Shown: positions 1 through 8,592 of the stretch, piece after piece
Position numbering within the stretch: the first letter of the stretch is position 1
How the letters are laid out: every line of letters begins with the position of its first letter
NCBI RefSeq assembly: GCF_026191475.2
Contig: NZ_JAOSLC020000003.1
Span: 558,001 to 622,000 of the forward strand
DNA: 64,000 bases
Direction of reading: 5' to 3'
Source: Polaribacter ponticola
GTDB taxonomy: Bacteria; Bacteroidota; Bacteroidia; Flavobacteriales; Flavobacteriaceae
Notes under the pieces: model-generated
The model's input: only the letters and a program-made list of their open reading frames with translations
The model's database searches: none
Told to the model about the DNA's origin: nothing
Program-made: the position numbers and the translations under genes

Positions 1-504
1 AGAGCAGAAGGAGTATTAAACTCTGCAGGAACTTTTGGTATACCTGCATATCGATTTAGTGGTGATATTGATACTGGTATTTTTAATCCTTCAGCAGATT
101 ATATGGGTTTTAGTGCTGGCGGAATTGAGGCTTTTAATATTAGTGAGATAACTAATACAACAACTGTAAATATTAAAGAAACGTTAAAGTTAGATGGTCA
201 AATATTAGATGAATTAGGAGTTGCAGGTACCGTTGGACAAGTTTTAACCGCAACAGCTACCGGTACAAAATGGGAAGTTGTTATTAATGATGTTGATGAT
301 GAATTAATTTTTGACGGTAATGATGATGGGATAAATACTAATGATAATTTCTTATATGTTTCCTTAATAGTAAATGGAGCTTGGAAAGTAATTAGATATA
401 ACAAAACAGATGTAAACGTAGAGGATACAGCTACTGTTTTAACAAACTCAGGACAAGTAGCACAACCAACAACCTTAGCAGAATGTACCGCATTAACATT
501 TTAA
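1..504 (+). CDS. Tail-fibre-like or surface repeat protein, C-terminal part (partial)
   Basis: The frame is open from base 1 and ends with TAA at 502-504, so the gene starts left of the window; 167 residues are visible. The segment around DTGIF followed by GFSAGG resembles the glycine-rich repeat seen in phage tail fibres and related bacterial surface fibres, and GTVGQVLTAT is a pattern common in such Bacteroidota proteins. The remainder is Asp/Thr-rich with no catalytic motif. It lies only 4 bp before a large secreted protein in the same direction, so the two are probably co-transcribed. It could be the edge of a prophage or a host surface structure; one partial gene cannot decide. Function is inferred from sequence style only. 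Confidence 0.6.
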   Translation, partial: RAEGVLNSAGTFGIPAYRFSGDIDTGIFNPSADYMGFSAGGIEAFNISEITNTTTVNIKETLKLDGQILDELGVAGTVGQVLTATATGTKWEVVINDVDDELIFDGNDDGINTNDNFLYVSLIVNGAWKVIRYNKTDVNVEDTATVLTNSGQVAQPTTLAECTALTF

Positions 505-508
505 TTAA

Positions 509-2596
509 ATGAAAAAAGCAATACTTATTTTTTTATTTTTAACATTTACAATTTATGTACATGCAACATTTACTTTATCTGGTTCTACAATAACACAAAC
601 AAATACAGACACCGATTTATCAGGAATTATAGGAATAGCAGGTGTAACAACTGTTCAAGTAGGCGTTGGAACGGATAGGGAATATATAGTTTATGATATT
701 GGTAACTTACAATTAGTAATAAATGGAAATTTAACTATTGATGCTTCTAAAGAAATGTTGCTTATTGGTATTTCTTCTCCTTCAAATGTAATTTCTGTAA
801 ACGGAACTTTAAATGTTCAAGATCAAGAAATAAGAAACGGATTTACTTCTTATCAGCAAAGAACAGCAATTAGAACTTCTTATAATATCGTTAATTGTTG
901 TGGTAATTTTTCAATAGATGTTACTAATTCTGGCACACTTAATATGCAAGGTGGAGGTATCGAAAGTTCTTCTTCAATTCAATTTCAAACAAATTCAACA
1001 ATTAATATACAAGATGGTAGAATCGAACTTTTATCAACTCCAGATCCAGAATACCAAATTCGACAATTCTCTAATAATTTAACTGCTATAAATTTTAATT
1101 TAGTAAAATACGCTATGACTATGGTTGGTACTCCAATTAAATTTGAAGGATACAAACCAACGCATGCAGAAAATGGAATTAGCTTTAGTAGTTCTTCTGC
1201 TAGTACACAATATGATTTTAGAGACTATTCTGGGGGTGGTCGAGGAAATAGATTAGATCTAGGTTTATGGGCAAGCAAAAAAGGAAAAGTTATCAATTCT
1301 TCGGATGGAACAAATGTAATTATAGAAAGGCATAAATCTGGAGATATTAGCTCTCAAGGAACTTGGCAAATTACAAAAGAAATTGAACCTAGAATAGTAG
1401 ATGAAGATGGTGTTCCATTACAAAATACCAAAATGTTTATTAGAGATAACGATAACGGAAATCGAGTTGATGGAAATGGTTACACTTTTTCTAATGATTT
1501 TACTTATTTCAATACCTCAAATGCCAGTGGTCTTATTCCAATAACAGAAGTTCTTACAGGTGCCGTTAATCATTTTAATGGTTCTATTGCTACAGTATTT
1601 GATAGAAGAAGCAAAAACGATAATACAGATGATGAGTTCGATATTCATTTTTATCATTATAATAAAGTAATTACTAGATCTATTCAAAAATTAAAAGGTG
1701 TTGGAGTTTTAAATTTTGATTGGACAATGTTTGATGATACCAATATAACTGAATCCGACCCTACAATTGTAGCTGCATATACCACTTTAGACAATTTAGG
1801 GCAACTTTATGATTATGCTAAATATTGGAAACAATTAAATCAAACTAATTTAGAAATTCCTAGTATTAACGAACTATTAATAGATACCGAAAACTCTTTA
1901 TTAAACCTTGGTGATTATAATTTAATAGTAGATGCTACTGCTGCTGCTGTTTTTGCAATTGACACAAACACCAAAACAATTACTATAAAATCTACTACAC
2001 TCCTAACTTCCACAAAATTTATTGGAATTAAAACAACAGCTAGTATTACTTTAAATAATGGTGCAACTTTAGAGCATGGTTATATAGATAATACTGGAAC
2101 TAACAAATTTGTGCATTTAAAATGGAACTTAGGAACTACAAATGATGTAAAAATTGTAAACCAAGATGATTTATCTGTAATTTCATATACATCACCAGTT
2201 AATAGTGTTTTTAAAGGGCATATTTTAGTTCCTAATCCTGTACCAACAAATGGAATTGAAGTTCAGGTTAACTTTTTATCTTATGGACCCAACCTCTTTA
2301 AAGAATTAATTCCTGAAGAAGATATAAATTTTGTTAGATTAGATATAGATTTGATTGACGTTGGTACAGAAATAAATCAAATGAAAATGCTTCAAATATC
2401 AGAAAGACTCTTAGTTAAAATTGAAGCTATTAATAATGCAATGAATAATTCTGTAACACCTACATTAACTATAAACCAAACTGTTACAAATACTTTTGAT
2501 GACGGAACACTTCAAAATCAAGAAGCTATTTTAGTTATTTTAAAAAGATTATTAAGTAAAGTTAGTGCTGCTAGAGAGGCTTTAAAGAAAGATTAA
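509..2596 (+). CDS. Large secreted protein of unknown function (695 aa)
   Basis: The protein starts with a clear signal peptide (MKKAILIFLFLTFTIYVHA), so export is likely. The N-terminal half is rich in short beta-strand patterns with Asn, Gly and Ser turns, compatible with a beta-helix or beta-solenoid. The last 90 residues (around IDVGTEINQMKMLQISERLLVKIEAINNA, given here only as the region 600-660) look helical with heptad-like spacing, suggesting a coiled coil. I recognise no named family and see no enzyme motif. It directly follows the tail-fibre-like gene with a 4-bp gap, so the two probably form one surface or phage-like structure. Confidence 0.6.
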   Translation: MKKAILIFLFLTFTIYVHATFTLSGSTITQTNTDTDLSGIIGIAGVTTVQVGVGTDREYIVYDIGNLQLVINGNLTIDASKEMLLIGISSPSNVISVNGTLNVQDQEIRNGFTSYQQRTAIRTSYNIVNCCGNFSIDVTNSGTLNMQGGGIESSSSIQFQTNSTINIQDGRIELLSTPDPEYQIRQFSNNLTAINFNLVKYAMTMVGTPIKFEGYKPTHAENGISFSSSSASTQYDFRDYSGGGRGNRLDLGLWASKKGKVINSSDGTNVIIERHKSGDISSQGTWQITKEIEPRIVDEDGVPLQNTKMFIRDNDNGNRVDGNGYTFSNDFTYFNTSNASGLIPITEVLTGAVNHFNGSIATVFDRRSKNDNTDDEFDIHFYHYNKVITRSIQKLKGVGVLNFDWTMFDDTNITESDPTIVAAYTTLDNLGQLYDYAKYWKQLNQTNLEIPSINELLIDTENSLLNLGDYNLIVDATAAAVFAIDTNTKTITIKSTTLLTSTKFIGIKTTASITLNNGATLEHGYIDNTGTNKFVHLKWNLGTTNDVKIVNQDDLSVISYTSPVNSVFKGHILVPNPVPTNGIEVQVNFLSYGPNLFKELIPEEDINFVRLDIDLIDVGTEINQMKMLQISERLLVKIEAINNAMNNSVTPTLTINQTVTNTFDDGTLQNQEAILVILKRLLSKVSAAREALKKD

Positions 2597-2713
2597 AAAA
2601 GAAAAGATAAAGTAACTTAAAATAATACTCAATTACACTCTTTAAAATCCTTATCAGATTAAATATATTACCTTTAATTTTCTTACATTTAAAACCTGAA
2701 AATTAGTATTAAT

Positions 2714-3238
2714 ATGAAGAAGGAGAAAATTGTAGATTTACTAGAAGAAAAGCATTCCAATTTATTTAAATGGTTAGAAGAGCAACCTAAAGAGAATTGG
2801 GAAAAAGGACCTGTAGAGAAATGGTCTACAAGTCAACATATTTTACATTTAGTAAATAGTTTACAATTATTAAATAAAGTATTAAGCTACCCTAAATTCT
2901 TATTAAAATATAAATTTGGAATTTGTAATCGTAAACCAAGAGATTATGAGGCTGTAGTAAAAAATTATCAGCAAAAACTATTAAAAAATCAAGAGAAGGC
3001 AAAAATATTTAATCAAAGTTTAAAAATGCCAACTTTAAAAGAAAGAAAAAGGTTAATTATTAAATATCAAATACAACAAAAGAAACTACAGTATAAAACA
3101 AAAAAACTAGATGATAAGAATTTAGACACTTTATTAATTCCTCACCCTTTAATGGGTAAAATGACTATTAGAGAAATTATTATGTGGACTGCTTATCATA
3201 CAGAACACCATACAGTAACTTTAAAAAAGAATTATTAA
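2714..3238 (+). CDS. DinB-family protein
   Basis: A 174-residue protein with the DinB/YfiT four-helix layout. Histidines that would bind metal are in the expected places: one near residue 42 in the WSTSQHILHL segment and the pair in the HTEHH segment near residue 165. Family members are small metal-binding proteins, some of them thiol-dependent transferases, but most have no defined reaction, so no substrate is assigned. The 3' end abuts a frameshifted membrane-protein gene whose TTG start follows the stop codon directly. An AT-rich stretch of 117 bp precedes it with no strong consensus promoter. Confidence 0.75.
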   Translation: MKKEKIVDLLEEKHSNLFKWLEEQPKENWEKGPVEKWSTSQHILHLVNSLQLLNKVLSYPKFLLKYKFGICNRKPRDYEAVVKNYQQKLLKNQEKAKIFNQSLKMPTLKERKRLIIKYQIQQKKLQYKTKKLDDKNLDTLLIPHPLMGKMTIREIIMWTAYHTEHHTVTLKKNY

Positions 3239-3675
3239 TTGAAAACTATAATTAAAAAACCGCATCTATTTTTTTTAGTATTGTACCAATTTTTATCATT
3301 GTTGGTTTTATTAAAAGAAATGAAATTATTGATGTAGCTCTATACGATACTCTTTTTGCAGTTAAAGTTCATTTTTGGTGTTATTTTTCTGCGGTATTCT
3401 CAGGTATAATAGGCTTAAATTATTATTTAATTCATTGGCTTCAAAAACCACTTGTACAAATATTATCACTTTTTCATGTAATTTTTCAAATTGCAGCAAT
3501 CGTTCCTTTTATATTTTGCATTTTTTTTATTAATGAAAAAAGAAGCTATAATTACGATTCCTTTTTAAATGGTGTAGACTTATATAGCGTTTTATCTACC
3601 TCTTTTTTATTATTTTTAGTTTCATTTTTATTACATTTATTAAACTTTTTTATTAGTTTAATTTCAAAAAAATAA
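3239..3675 (+). pseudogene. Small multi-span membrane protein, frameshifted at a T8 run
   Basis: A TTG at 3239 (directly after the DinB stop) opens a frame reading LKTIIKKPHLFF; after the T run at 3269-3276 the good frame continues as SIVPIFIIVGF through to the stop at 3673-3675. Adding one T joins the two into a protein of about 145 residues with four likely membrane helices (segments near PIFIIVGFI, YFSAVFSGIIGLNYYLI, IAAIVPFIFCIFF and SFLLFLVSFLLHLL). The piece IDVALYDTLFAVKVHFW resembles the DTYFVxxHFH stretch found in small flavobacterial membrane proteins related in style to cytochrome oxidase subunit I. Function unknown. It may be a true pseudogene, but a missing base call is equally possible. 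Confidence 0.6.
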
Positions 3676-3757
3676 ACTCATTCTTAATATACTTTTTTTA
3701 AAGTCTAATTTTAAAACATAATAAGTATTTTATCTTTTATAAGCGAACTGTAATTTT

Positions 3758-3765
3758 TATATTTG
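3758..3765 (+). promoter_or_regulatory. -7 promoter box of ffh
   Basis: TATATTTG matches the Bacteroidota -7 consensus TAnnTTTG and lies 24 bp before the ffh start. Nineteen bases further upstream is TTT rather than the ideal TTG. Confidence 0.5.
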
Positions 3766-3789
3766 TAGTTCCAAAAAAGAATACAAATT

Positions 3790-5118
3790 ATGTTTAATAA
3801 TTTAAGCGATAAATTAGATAAAGCCTTACATACTCTAAAAGGGCATGGTAAAATTACAGAAGTTAATGTTGCCGAGACTTTAAAAGAAGTTCGTAGAGCA
3901 CTTTTAGATGCCGATGTTAACTTTAAAATTGCCAAAGAATTCACTAAAAAAGTTCAAACTGAAGCTTTAGGACAAGATGTATTAACTACATTAAATCCTG
4001 GGCAATTAATGGTTAAATTGGTAAAAGATCAATTAACTGAGTTAATGGGAGGTGAAACTGTTGGTGTAAATCTTGGTGGCTCTCCAACTGTAATTTTAAT
4101 GTCTGGTTTACAAGGTTCTGGTAAAACAACATTTTCTGGTAAACTTGCCAACTTTTTAAAGACTAAAAAATCTAAACAAGTTTTATTAGTTGGTTGTGAT
4201 GTTTACAGACCCGCAGCAATAAATCAATTACAAGTTGTTGGAGAACAAATTGGGGTAGAAGTTTACGCAGAAGTAGGTAATAATAATCCTGTAGAAATAT
4301 CTGAAAACGCTATTAAACATGCAAAAGCAACAGGAAAAAACGTAGTTATTATTGATACCGCTGGTCGTTTAGCAGTAGATCAAGAATTGATGATCGAAAT
4401 TTCAAATATTCATAAATCTGTTAATCCGCAAGAAACTTTATTTGTTGTAGATTCTATGACGGGGCAAGACGCAGTAAATACTGCTAAAGCTTTTAATGAT
4501 ATTTTAAATTTTGATGGAGTTGTTCTTACTAAATTAGATGGTGATACTCGTGGTGGAGCTGCATTGTCTATTAAATCTGTTGTAGATAAGCCAATTAAGT
4601 TTATTGGTACTGGTGAAAAAATGGATGCGATTGATGTTTTCCATCCAGATAGAATGGCAGACCGTATTCTTGGAATGGGAGATGTTATATCTCTTGTAGA
4701 GCGAGCTCAAGATCAGTACGATGAAGAAGAAGCTAGAAAACTACAAAAGAAAATTGCTAAAAATCAATTTGGTTTTGACGACTTTTTAAGTCAAATTCAG
4801 CAAATCAAAAAGATGGGAAGCATGAAAGATTTAGTGGGTATGATTCCTGGAGCTGGTAAAGCAATGAAAGATGTAGATATTGATGACGATGCTTTTAAAG
4901 GTATAGAAGCTATTATACACTCTATGACTCCTTCAGAAAGAAGCACTCCTACTTCTATAAATGCAAGTAGAAAAAAGAGGATTGCAAAAGGTTCTGGAAC
5001 AAGTATTCAAGAAGTAAACCAATTGATGAAGCAATTTAATCAAATGAGTAAAATGATGAAAATGATGCAAGGTGGCGGCGGCAAAAAGATGATGCAAATG
5101 ATGAAAGGAATGCAATAA
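3790..5118 (+). CDS. ffh: Signal recognition particle protein Ffh (SRP54)
   Basis: A full-length 442-residue SRP GTPase. The N domain (about 1-90) is followed by the G domain with P-loop GLQGSGKT at 106-113, DTAGR, TKLDGDTRGG and the GTGE segment. The methionine-rich M domain starts near 325; its RNA-binding helix-turn-helix carries SRKKRIAKGSG, and the tail is a Met/Gly run. Together with 4.5S RNA and FtsY it delivers ribosomes making membrane proteins to the translocon. The start follows a good -7 box and the gene ends in a strong hairpin, so it appears to be its own unit. Nothing is missing. Confidence 0.97.
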   Translation: MFNNLSDKLDKALHTLKGHGKITEVNVAETLKEVRRALLDADVNFKIAKEFTKKVQTEALGQDVLTTLNPGQLMVKLVKDQLTELMGGETVGVNLGGSPTVILMSGLQGSGKTTFSGKLANFLKTKKSKQVLLVGCDVYRPAAINQLQVVGEQIGVEVYAEVGNNNPVEISENAIKHAKATGKNVVIIDTAGRLAVDQELMIEISNIHKSVNPQETLFVVDSMTGQDAVNTAKAFNDILNFDGVVLTKLDGDTRGGAALSIKSVVDKPIKFIGTGEKMDAIDVFHPDRMADRILGMGDVISLVERAQDQYDEEEARKLQKKIAKNQFGFDDFLSQIQQIKKMGSMKDLVGMIPGAGKAMKDVDIDDDAFKGIEAIIHSMTPSERSTPTSINASRKKRIAKGSGTSIQEVNQLMKQFNQMSKMMKMMQGGGGKKMMQMMKGMQ

Positions 5119-5124
5119 AAGTTT

Positions 5125-5157
5125 AAAAAAGAGGTAGACAATGTTTATCTCTTTTTT
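5125..5157 (+). terminator. Rho-independent terminator of ffh
   Basis: AAAAAAGAG pairs with CTCTTTTTT across a loop of about 15 bases, with the T run forming the 3' arm and tail, 7 bp after the ffh stop. Confidence 0.75.
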
Positions 5158-5194
5158 ATTTATCAAAATACAACAATACAACAACACAAATTAA

Positions 5195-6070
5195 ATGATT
5201 TTATTAGACGGTAAAAAAACTTCAGCAGATATTAAAGAAGAAATTGCTTTAGATGTAAGAGAATTAAAAAATAGAGGAAACAAAACACCCCACTTAGCAG
5301 CAGTTATAGTTGGTAACGATGGTGCAAGTATTACATATGTTAACGCAAAAGTAAAAGCATGCGAAAGAGTTGGATTTGAATCTACTTTAATAAGATTACC
5401 CGAAGAAACAACTGAAGAAGATTTACTAAATGAAATTGCTGTTTTAAATGTTGATAAAGATATTGATGGCTTTATAGTACAATTACCTTTACCAAAACAT
5501 ATTAATGAGCAAAAAATATTAATGGCTGTAGATCCAGAAAAAGATGTAGATGGTTTTCATCCTACTAATGTTGGTAAAATGGCTTTAAACTTACCTACCT
5601 TTATCTCTGCAACACCGTTTGGTATTTTAGAATTATTAGACAGATATAATGTAGAAACTTCTGGAAAACATGTAGTAGTTTTGGGTAGAAGTCATATAGT
5701 GGGTAGCCCAATGAGTATTCTTTTATCACAGAAAAGAAAAGTTGGGAATGCTACAGTAACAATGTGCCATAGTAGAACGCAAAACTTAAAAGAAATTACC
5801 TTACAAGCAGATATAATTGTAGCCGCTATTGGAATACCAGAGTTTTTAAAAGCAGATATGGTAAAAGATAACGTTACAGTAATAGATGTTGGTATTACTC
5901 GTTTAGCAGATTCTTCTAAGAAAAGTGGTTATAGATTAGTAGGTGATGTTGCTTTTGAAGAAGTGTCTAAAAAATCTGATTTTATTACGCCAGTTCCTGG
6001 AGGTGTTGGCCCTATGACTATAGCAATGTTACTAAAAAACACACTGTTAGCCTGCCAAAGAAAAAACTAA
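5195..6070 (+). CDS. folD: Bifunctional methylenetetrahydrofolate dehydrogenase / methenyltetrahydrofolate cyclohydrolase
   Basis: A 291-residue FolD. It interconverts 5,10-methylene-, 5,10-methenyl- and 10-formyl-tetrahydrofolate using NADP. The catalytic lysine sits in YVNAKVKA, followed by the substrate segment QLPLPKH and DVDGFHP. The Rossmann part has GRSHIVGSP, and the C-terminal signature [14 protein letters not shown] is complete. It follows the ffh terminator with an ATG that matches family starts. The YitT gene fragment begins 9 bp after its stop, so folD and the original yitT were probably co-transcribed. Confidence 0.96.
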   Translation: MILLDGKKTSADIKEEIALDVRELKNRGNKTPHLAAVIVGNDGASITYVNAKVKACERVGFESTLIRLPEETTEEDLLNEIAVLNVDKDIDGFIVQLPLPKHINEQKILMAVDPEKDVDGFHPTNVGKMALNLPTFISATPFGILELLDRYNVETSGKHVVVLGRSHIVGSPMSILLSQKRKVGNATVTMCHSRTQNLKEITLQADIIVAAIGIPEFLKADMVKDNVTVIDVGITRLADSSKKSGYRLVGDVAFEEVSKKSDFITPVPGGVGPMTIAMLLKNTLLACQRKN

Positions 6071-6079
6071 AACAACTTT

Positions 6080-6217
6080 ATGGAGGGTAAAAAAGTTACT
6101 AGTTATTTTTCTGAATACTTTCAAATTTTTGTAGGTATCGTGCTTACTAGTCTTGGATTAAAAGCTTTTTTACTTCCAAATGGTTTTTTAGATGGTGGTG
6201 TTACTGGTATTGCTTTG
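6080..6217 (+). pseudogene. YitT-family membrane protein, 5' fragment (interrupted)
   Basis: ATG at 6080 opens a frame of 46 codons ending with GGVTGIAL, the first membrane helix and the conserved glycine motif of YitT (DUF161) proteins. The frame then runs into foreign sequence at 6218. The rest of the gene resumes at 10187 in the same phase: joining base 6217 to 10187 gives GIAL followed by LVRTQVDINM and an uninterrupted 305-residue YitT protein of normal family length. YitT proteins are multi-span membrane proteins of uncertain function, some suggested as transporters. As it stands this fragment can make only one helix. Confidence 0.85.
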
Positions 6218-6230
6218 TTGTGCATAATGC
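6215..6230. repeat. Left boundary inverted repeat of the insert
   Basis: TTGTTGTGCATAATGC overlaps the left junction. Its reverse complement, with one mismatch, is at 9989-10004. The central GTTGTGC and GCACAAC pair mirrors the complementary core sites of an integron cassette, though it does not fully match the published RYYYAAC core. Confidence 0.65.
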
Positions 6231-6261
6231 GGAAATCGAGCTAAAATTGAACATTTGAACT

Positions 6262-6322
6262 AAAAAAGCCAACCGCATATTTTAGCACATTCGGTTTTTG
6301 CCTACGCCTACTTCCAACGCTC
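6262..6322. repeat. Non-coding module related to the right-hand end of the insert
   Basis: This stretch has AAAAAAGCCAAC, then ACATTCG, then CCAACGCTC. The same three landmarks occur in the same order at 9847-9939, just after the nuclease gene. The insert therefore has related non-coding modules at both ends, in direct orientation. An 11-bp direct repeat GAGCTAAAATT (6238-6248 and 6335-6345) brackets the left copy. It may be the remnant of a preceding cassette. Confidence 0.5.
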
Positions 6323-6386
6323 TAAAAACCAAAAGAGCTAAAATTTCCCACCGCAAAAAATTGTATTTCAAATTAAATTAATTACA

Positions 6387-6416
6387 TTTGACCATAATTA
6401 GTCAAGTCTAAATTTG
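6387..6416 (+). promoter_or_regulatory. Promoter and palindromic operator of the restriction-modification operon
   Basis: TTTG (6387-6390) and TAAATTTG (6409-6416) are separated by 18 bp, close to the Bacteroidota consensus. Between them lies the inverted repeat TTGAC-N8-GTCAA (6388-6405), a likely binding site for the downstream HTH controller. The -7 box ends only 5 bp before the ATG, so the transcript should start at or almost at the start codon, as is known for many controller genes. Confidence 0.7.
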
Positions 6417-6421
6417 GTAAA

Positions 6422-6712
6422 ATGACACTTGGACAGAAAATCAAGGAATTAAGAGAATCGAATGGAATGTTTCAGAGGCAACTTGCTTCAATACTTGAAA
6501 TCGGAGATGGTTTTTTAAGTAAGGTTGAAAGCGACCAGAAACCTTTAAAACGAGAACACTTAAAAACAATTAGTGAAACTTTCAATTGTTCGTTTTCGGA
6601 ATTAGAAGCTTTGTGGATTGGCTCAAAGGTTTATGACATAGTTAAAGACGAAAAAGAAGGAATGAATGCCTTAAAAGTTGCAGAAGAACAAATGAAATAC
6701 GAGAAAAAATAA
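6422..6712 (+). CDS. XRE-family HTH protein, probable restriction-modification controller
   Basis: A 96-residue protein with an N-terminal lambda-repressor-type helix-turn-helix (residues 5-62: LGQKIKELRES, then QLASILEIGDGFLSKVES and the later helices) and a short charged helical tail. Size, position as first gene and the palindrome over its promoter fit the C proteins that time methylase and endonuclease expression. It reads directly into the methyltransferase, whose ATG is 4 bp after its stop. Its own mRNA is probably leaderless. A plain repressor role is the main alternative. Confidence 0.8.
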   Translation: MTLGQKIKELRESNGMFQRQLASILEIGDGFLSKVESDQKPLKREHLKTISETFNCSFSELEALWIGSKVYDIVKDEKEGMNALKVAEEQMKYEKK

Positions 6713-6715
6713 TTG

Positions 6716-7773
6716 ATGAAATACCAACTATATAAAAAAGATAGAAAAGAAGTTGTTCCTGTAGAAGAAACCAAACTGAACAAACTTGCAAAAACTAAAC
6801 TGAACGAGATTTTTGAAAAGAGAGTTGAGTTAAGAATACCAAGTAGATTTATTGAAGATTGGGAAAAAGTTGCATTATTTCATTCAAAAGGAGATGTTGA
6901 AAAAGCAAACGCCATTCTTTTTCCAAACGAGAAATCAGCTTTTGCTTTGAATAATAACTTAAATGATTTAACAGCAAAAGAATGGTTGCCAGAAACTATT
7001 ACAGTATTTAGTCAAAAAGGATTAGGTGCTGGAAATAAAAATGCACAAATTGAAAAACAACATCCAGCACCTTTTTCATTTCAAGATGTTGGGAGACTTA
7101 TTCAATTCTTTTCTAAAGAAAATGACAAAGTTCTCGACCCATTTTCAGGAGTAGCTTCAACTGTAAAAGCTTGTGCATTCAATAATAGATATGGTTACGG
7201 AATTGAATTAAATTCTAAATACCACGATTTGGGCTTACAACGAATTAAATTGGAAGTTCCTGACGATTTCCCTTTAAAAACCGAACAAAATTTAATAAAT
7301 GGAAATAGTCAGAAAGAAATTAAAAAGTTCAAAAAAACGAAATAGATTTTATTGCAACAAGTCCACCATATTGGAACATATTGGAAACTGTTGACCATAA
7401 AGGAAAAGAAAGAATTGACAATGATTTAGACCATAAGTATAGTGAGAACAATGAAGATTTGGCAAATATTGAAGATTATGACAAATTCCTTTCAACACTT
7501 GCAAAGTTTTTCAATGACTGTTCCAAACCATTAAAGTCTGGAAAGTATATGTGTGTAATTGTAAGCGACTTTAGAAAAAAAGAAAAATACTACACTTTTC
7601 ACGCTGATTTAGCGAATGCGTTGGAGAAAAAAGGGAATTTTGTGTTAAAAGGAATTAAAATATTATACCAAAGACACAAAAGTATTTATCCTTACGGTTA
7701 TCCTTTTTCATTCGTTCCAAATATGCACCATCAAAATGTTTTAATATTCCAAAATATCAAAAAAGATGATTGA
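6716..7773 (+). pseudogene. DNA methyltransferase (SPPY type), frameshifted at an A7 run
   Basis: The first frame (ATG at 6716; the TTG at 6713 is too early) carries a HPAPFS segment (motif X) and DPFSGVAST (motif I, S-adenosylmethionine binding) and stops at 7345. The second frame carries NEIDFIATSPPYW, the catalytic motif IV of N4-cytosine or N6-adenine methyltransferases, and runs to 7773. The break is the A run at 7331-7337; one more A gives a single protein of 352 residues with motif order X-I-IV. No single protein has both SAM-binding and catalytic motifs as written. It overlaps the next methyltransferase by 8 bp. A base-calling error is likely, because the endonuclease beside it would be hard to tolerate without its methylase. 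Confidence 0.8.
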
Positions 7774-8578
7774 GACAAACAAAATATATTACGGAGACTG
7801 TATTAAGCAAATGCAGAAATTAGAAAATGAATCAGTCGATTTAATTATAGCTGACCCACCATACAATTTGAACAAGGATTTTGGAAAATCAACCAATAAT
7901 TGGAATGATGCAGACGAATGGATAAAATGGTCAAAAAAATGGCTTGATGTTGCAATTACAAAATTAAAACCAACAGGTTCAATTTTCATTTATGGAATTC
8001 ACCATTATTTATGTCATCTTCACGTTTATCTTTATCAAAAAGATTTAAAATACAGAAGGCAAATAATCTGGCATTATGAAAACAGTTTTTCAGGTTATAA
8101 AAATTCGCCTTCAGCAAATTACGAACCTATACTTTGGTTTTCAAAAACTGATGATTACACTTATCATCAAATAAGAGAGCCATATAAAAGTACCGAAAGA
8201 TTAAAAAACAAGATAACTAAAAACGGAAAAGTTTGGACACCACATCCAGATGGAAAACACGCTGGAGATGTATGGAATATTCCCATTTTGGCAGGCAGAC
8301 GTTTTGCAGATGAAAAAGTTGACCATCCAACACAAAAACCATTAGCAATCTGTGATAGAATAATTAAACACTTCTCAAATGAAAATGATTTAGTTCTTGT
8401 TCCTTTTGGTGGTTCTGGAAGTGAATGCGTTAGTGCAGTAAAAAACAACAGAGATTTTATAGCTTTCGAGAAAAATAGAGATTACATCAAAATTGCTAAT
8501 AATCGATTGAAAGAATTAAATGTCAATAATCAAATTGAGATAGAAATTAATACAAATGGTATATTAGCAGAAATTTAA
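7766..8578 (+). CDS. DNA adenine methyltransferase, beta class (DPPY type)
   Basis: A 270-residue methyltransferase with catalytic DPPY at residues 30-33, early in the protein, then HPTQKP (motif X region) near 186 and PFGGSGSE (motif I) near 207. This IV-X-I order defines the beta class, mostly N6-adenine enzymes. Motif I reads VLVPFGGSG where many members have VLDPFxGSG; the Asp-to-Val change is known in some subfamilies and need not inactivate it. It sits between another methyltransferase and a nuclease in one operon. Two methylases with one nuclease usually means an asymmetric recognition sequence with a separate enzyme for each strand. Confidence 0.9.
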   Translation: MIETNKIYYGDCIKQMQKLENESVDLIIADPPYNLNKDFGKSTNNWNDADEWIKWSKKWLDVAITKLKPTGSIFIYGIHHYLCHLHVYLYQKDLKYRRQIIWHYENSFSGYKNSPSANYEPILWFSKTDDYTYHQIREPYKSTERLKNKITKNGKVWTPHPDGKHAGDVWNIPILAGRRFADEKVDHPTQKPLAICDRIIKHFSNENDLVLVPFGGSGSECVSAVKNNRDFIAFEKNRDYIKIANNRLKELNVNNQIEIEINTNGILAEI

Positions 8579-8592
8579 TTTCTGCTGATTCA

